From Virgibacillus_P tibetensis (GTDB taxonomy: Bacteria > Bacillota > Bacilli > Bacillales > Amphibacillaceae): a stretch of 64,000 nucleotides of DNA. The DNA lies in assembly GCF_036026595.1 (NCBI RefSeq), contig NZ_JARZFX010000001.1, positions 372,001-436,000 on the forward strand. The letters are read 5' to 3'. The notes beneath the pieces are model-generated. The model was given only the letters and a program-made list of their open reading frames with translations, made no database searches and had not been told where the DNA came from. Positions 63,422-64,000 of this stretch are shown here, piece after piece. The position numbers and the translations under genes were made by a program. Each line of letters opens with the position of its first letter. Positions within the stretch are counted from its first letter, which is position 1.

Positions 63422-63441
63422 AAGGAAGAGGTGATTGATAG

Positions 63442-64000
63442 ATGAGAATGTATGATGTGATTGAGAAAAAAAGAGATGGACTGGAGTTAACATCAGAAGA
63501 AATCCAATTTTTTATCAATGGTTATACAAATGGAGATATTCCAGATTACCAAGTAAGCTCCTTATTAATGGCAATTTATTTTCAGGATATGACTAAAGAT
63601 GAGAGAGCCAATTTGACACAAGCTATGGTTGAATCAGGTGATCAAATTGATCTTTCAGCTATATCGGGAATAAAGGTAGACAAACATTCCACCGGAGGCG
63701 TGGGAGACACTACCACTTTAATTCTAGCTCCATTAGTAGCTTCATTGGGCGTACCCGTTGCGAAAATGAGCGGAAGAGGATTAGGGCATACTGGTGGAAC
63801 GATAGACAAGCTTGAGGCGGTGCCAGGTTTTCACGTTGAAATAACCAATGACCAATTTATTGAACTGGTAAACAAAAACAAGGTTGCAGTTATCGGTCAG
63901 TCTGGTAATTTAACACCTGCAGATAAGAAACTCTATAGCCTGAGAGATGTTACTGCAACAGTAAATTCTATTCCGCTGATTGCCAGCTCTATTATGAGCA
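63442..64000 (+). CDS. pdp: Pyrimidine-nucleoside phosphorylase, 3' truncated by window
   Basis: Phosphorolysis of uridine, thymidine and deoxyuridine. About 186 N-terminal codons are visible: MRMYDVIEKKRDG, the thymidine phosphorylase signature SGRGLGHTGGTIDKLE, and KHSTGGVGDTTT phosphate site. ATG 63442 has AGAGGTG upstream. The frame runs off the right edge intact. Confidence 0.95.
   Translation, partial: MRMYDVIEKKRDGLELTSEEIQFFINGYTNGDIPDYQVSSLLMAIYFQDMTKDERANLTQAMVESGDQIDLSAISGIKVDKHSTGGVGDTTTLILAPLVASLGVPVAKMSGRGLGHTGGTIDKLEAVPGFHVEITNDQFIELVNKNKVAVIGQSGNLTPADKKLYSLRDVTATVNSIPLIASSIMS

Overview
The window is about 64 kb of low-GC, AT-rich chromosome from an endospore-forming Bacillaceae bacterium. 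The protein sequences look like the Oceanobacillus/Virgibacillus group, but that assignment is inference. Gene order follows the Bacillus subtilis 168 segment from mntR (yqhN) through spo0A, bkd, yqj, yqk, fur and xerD to drm-pupG-pdp. It is core chromosome with few rearrangements, no prophage, no CRISPR array and no intact insertion sequence. Both edges cut genes: a B12-dependent ribonucleotide reductase at the left and pyrimidine-nucleoside phosphorylase at the right.

Layout. 0-7.5 kb: class II ribonucleotide reductase, the manganese regulator MntR, a patatin-like lipase, two small membrane proteins, an M24 peptidase and EF-P. 7.6-12.8 kb: the eight-gene spoIIIA operon behind a good sigma-E promoter. 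13-19.2 kb: accBC, an Asp23 protein, nusB, folD, xseAB and ispA. 19.3-20.5 kb: a long noncoding RNA that I identify as OLE RNA, followed by the gene for its membrane partner OapA. 20.5-26.3 kb: tlyA, argR, recN, spoIVB and spo0A. 26.3-28.1 kb: aspartokinase and a small membrane protein on the minus strand. 28.2-38.3 kb: the sigma-54 activator BkdR and the branched-chain 2-oxo acid operon ptb-bcd-buk-lpdV-bkdAA-bkdAB-bkdB, with a textbook -24/-12 promoter. 38.5-46.9 kb: bacilliredoxin, a YqjA-type transporter, a 45-residue Prli42-like miniprotein not previously delimited, the propionyl-CoA/methylmalonyl-CoA genes (including a mutase small subunit fused to epimerase), a PepT-like peptidase and DNA polymerase IV. 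46.9-56.8 kb: accessory metabolic genes with three dispersed repeat copies. 57-64 kb: nudF, an endonuclease Q-family protein, spoIIM, fur, yqzK, xerD and the nucleoside salvage genes deoB-punA-pdp.

Functional links. The bkd operon degrades Val, Ile and Leu skeletons. Val and Ile give propionyl-CoA, which the PCC-beta, epimerase and B12 mutase genes a few kb downstream can turn into succinyl-CoA. Sporulation genes (spoIIIA, spoIVB, spo0A, spoIIM) are spread through the window. Two cobalamin-dependent enzymes (NrdJ and the mutase) imply B12 synthesis or uptake. The most striking element is OLE RNA with OapA between ispA and tlyA, where dxs would normally be expected. OLE is a known but poorly understood RNA-protein system, so I found nothing I can call wholly undescribed. 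The best candidates for new detail are the OLE promoter and terminal helix, the mutase-epimerase fusion, the BkdR-site repeats and the structured GC-rich repeats.
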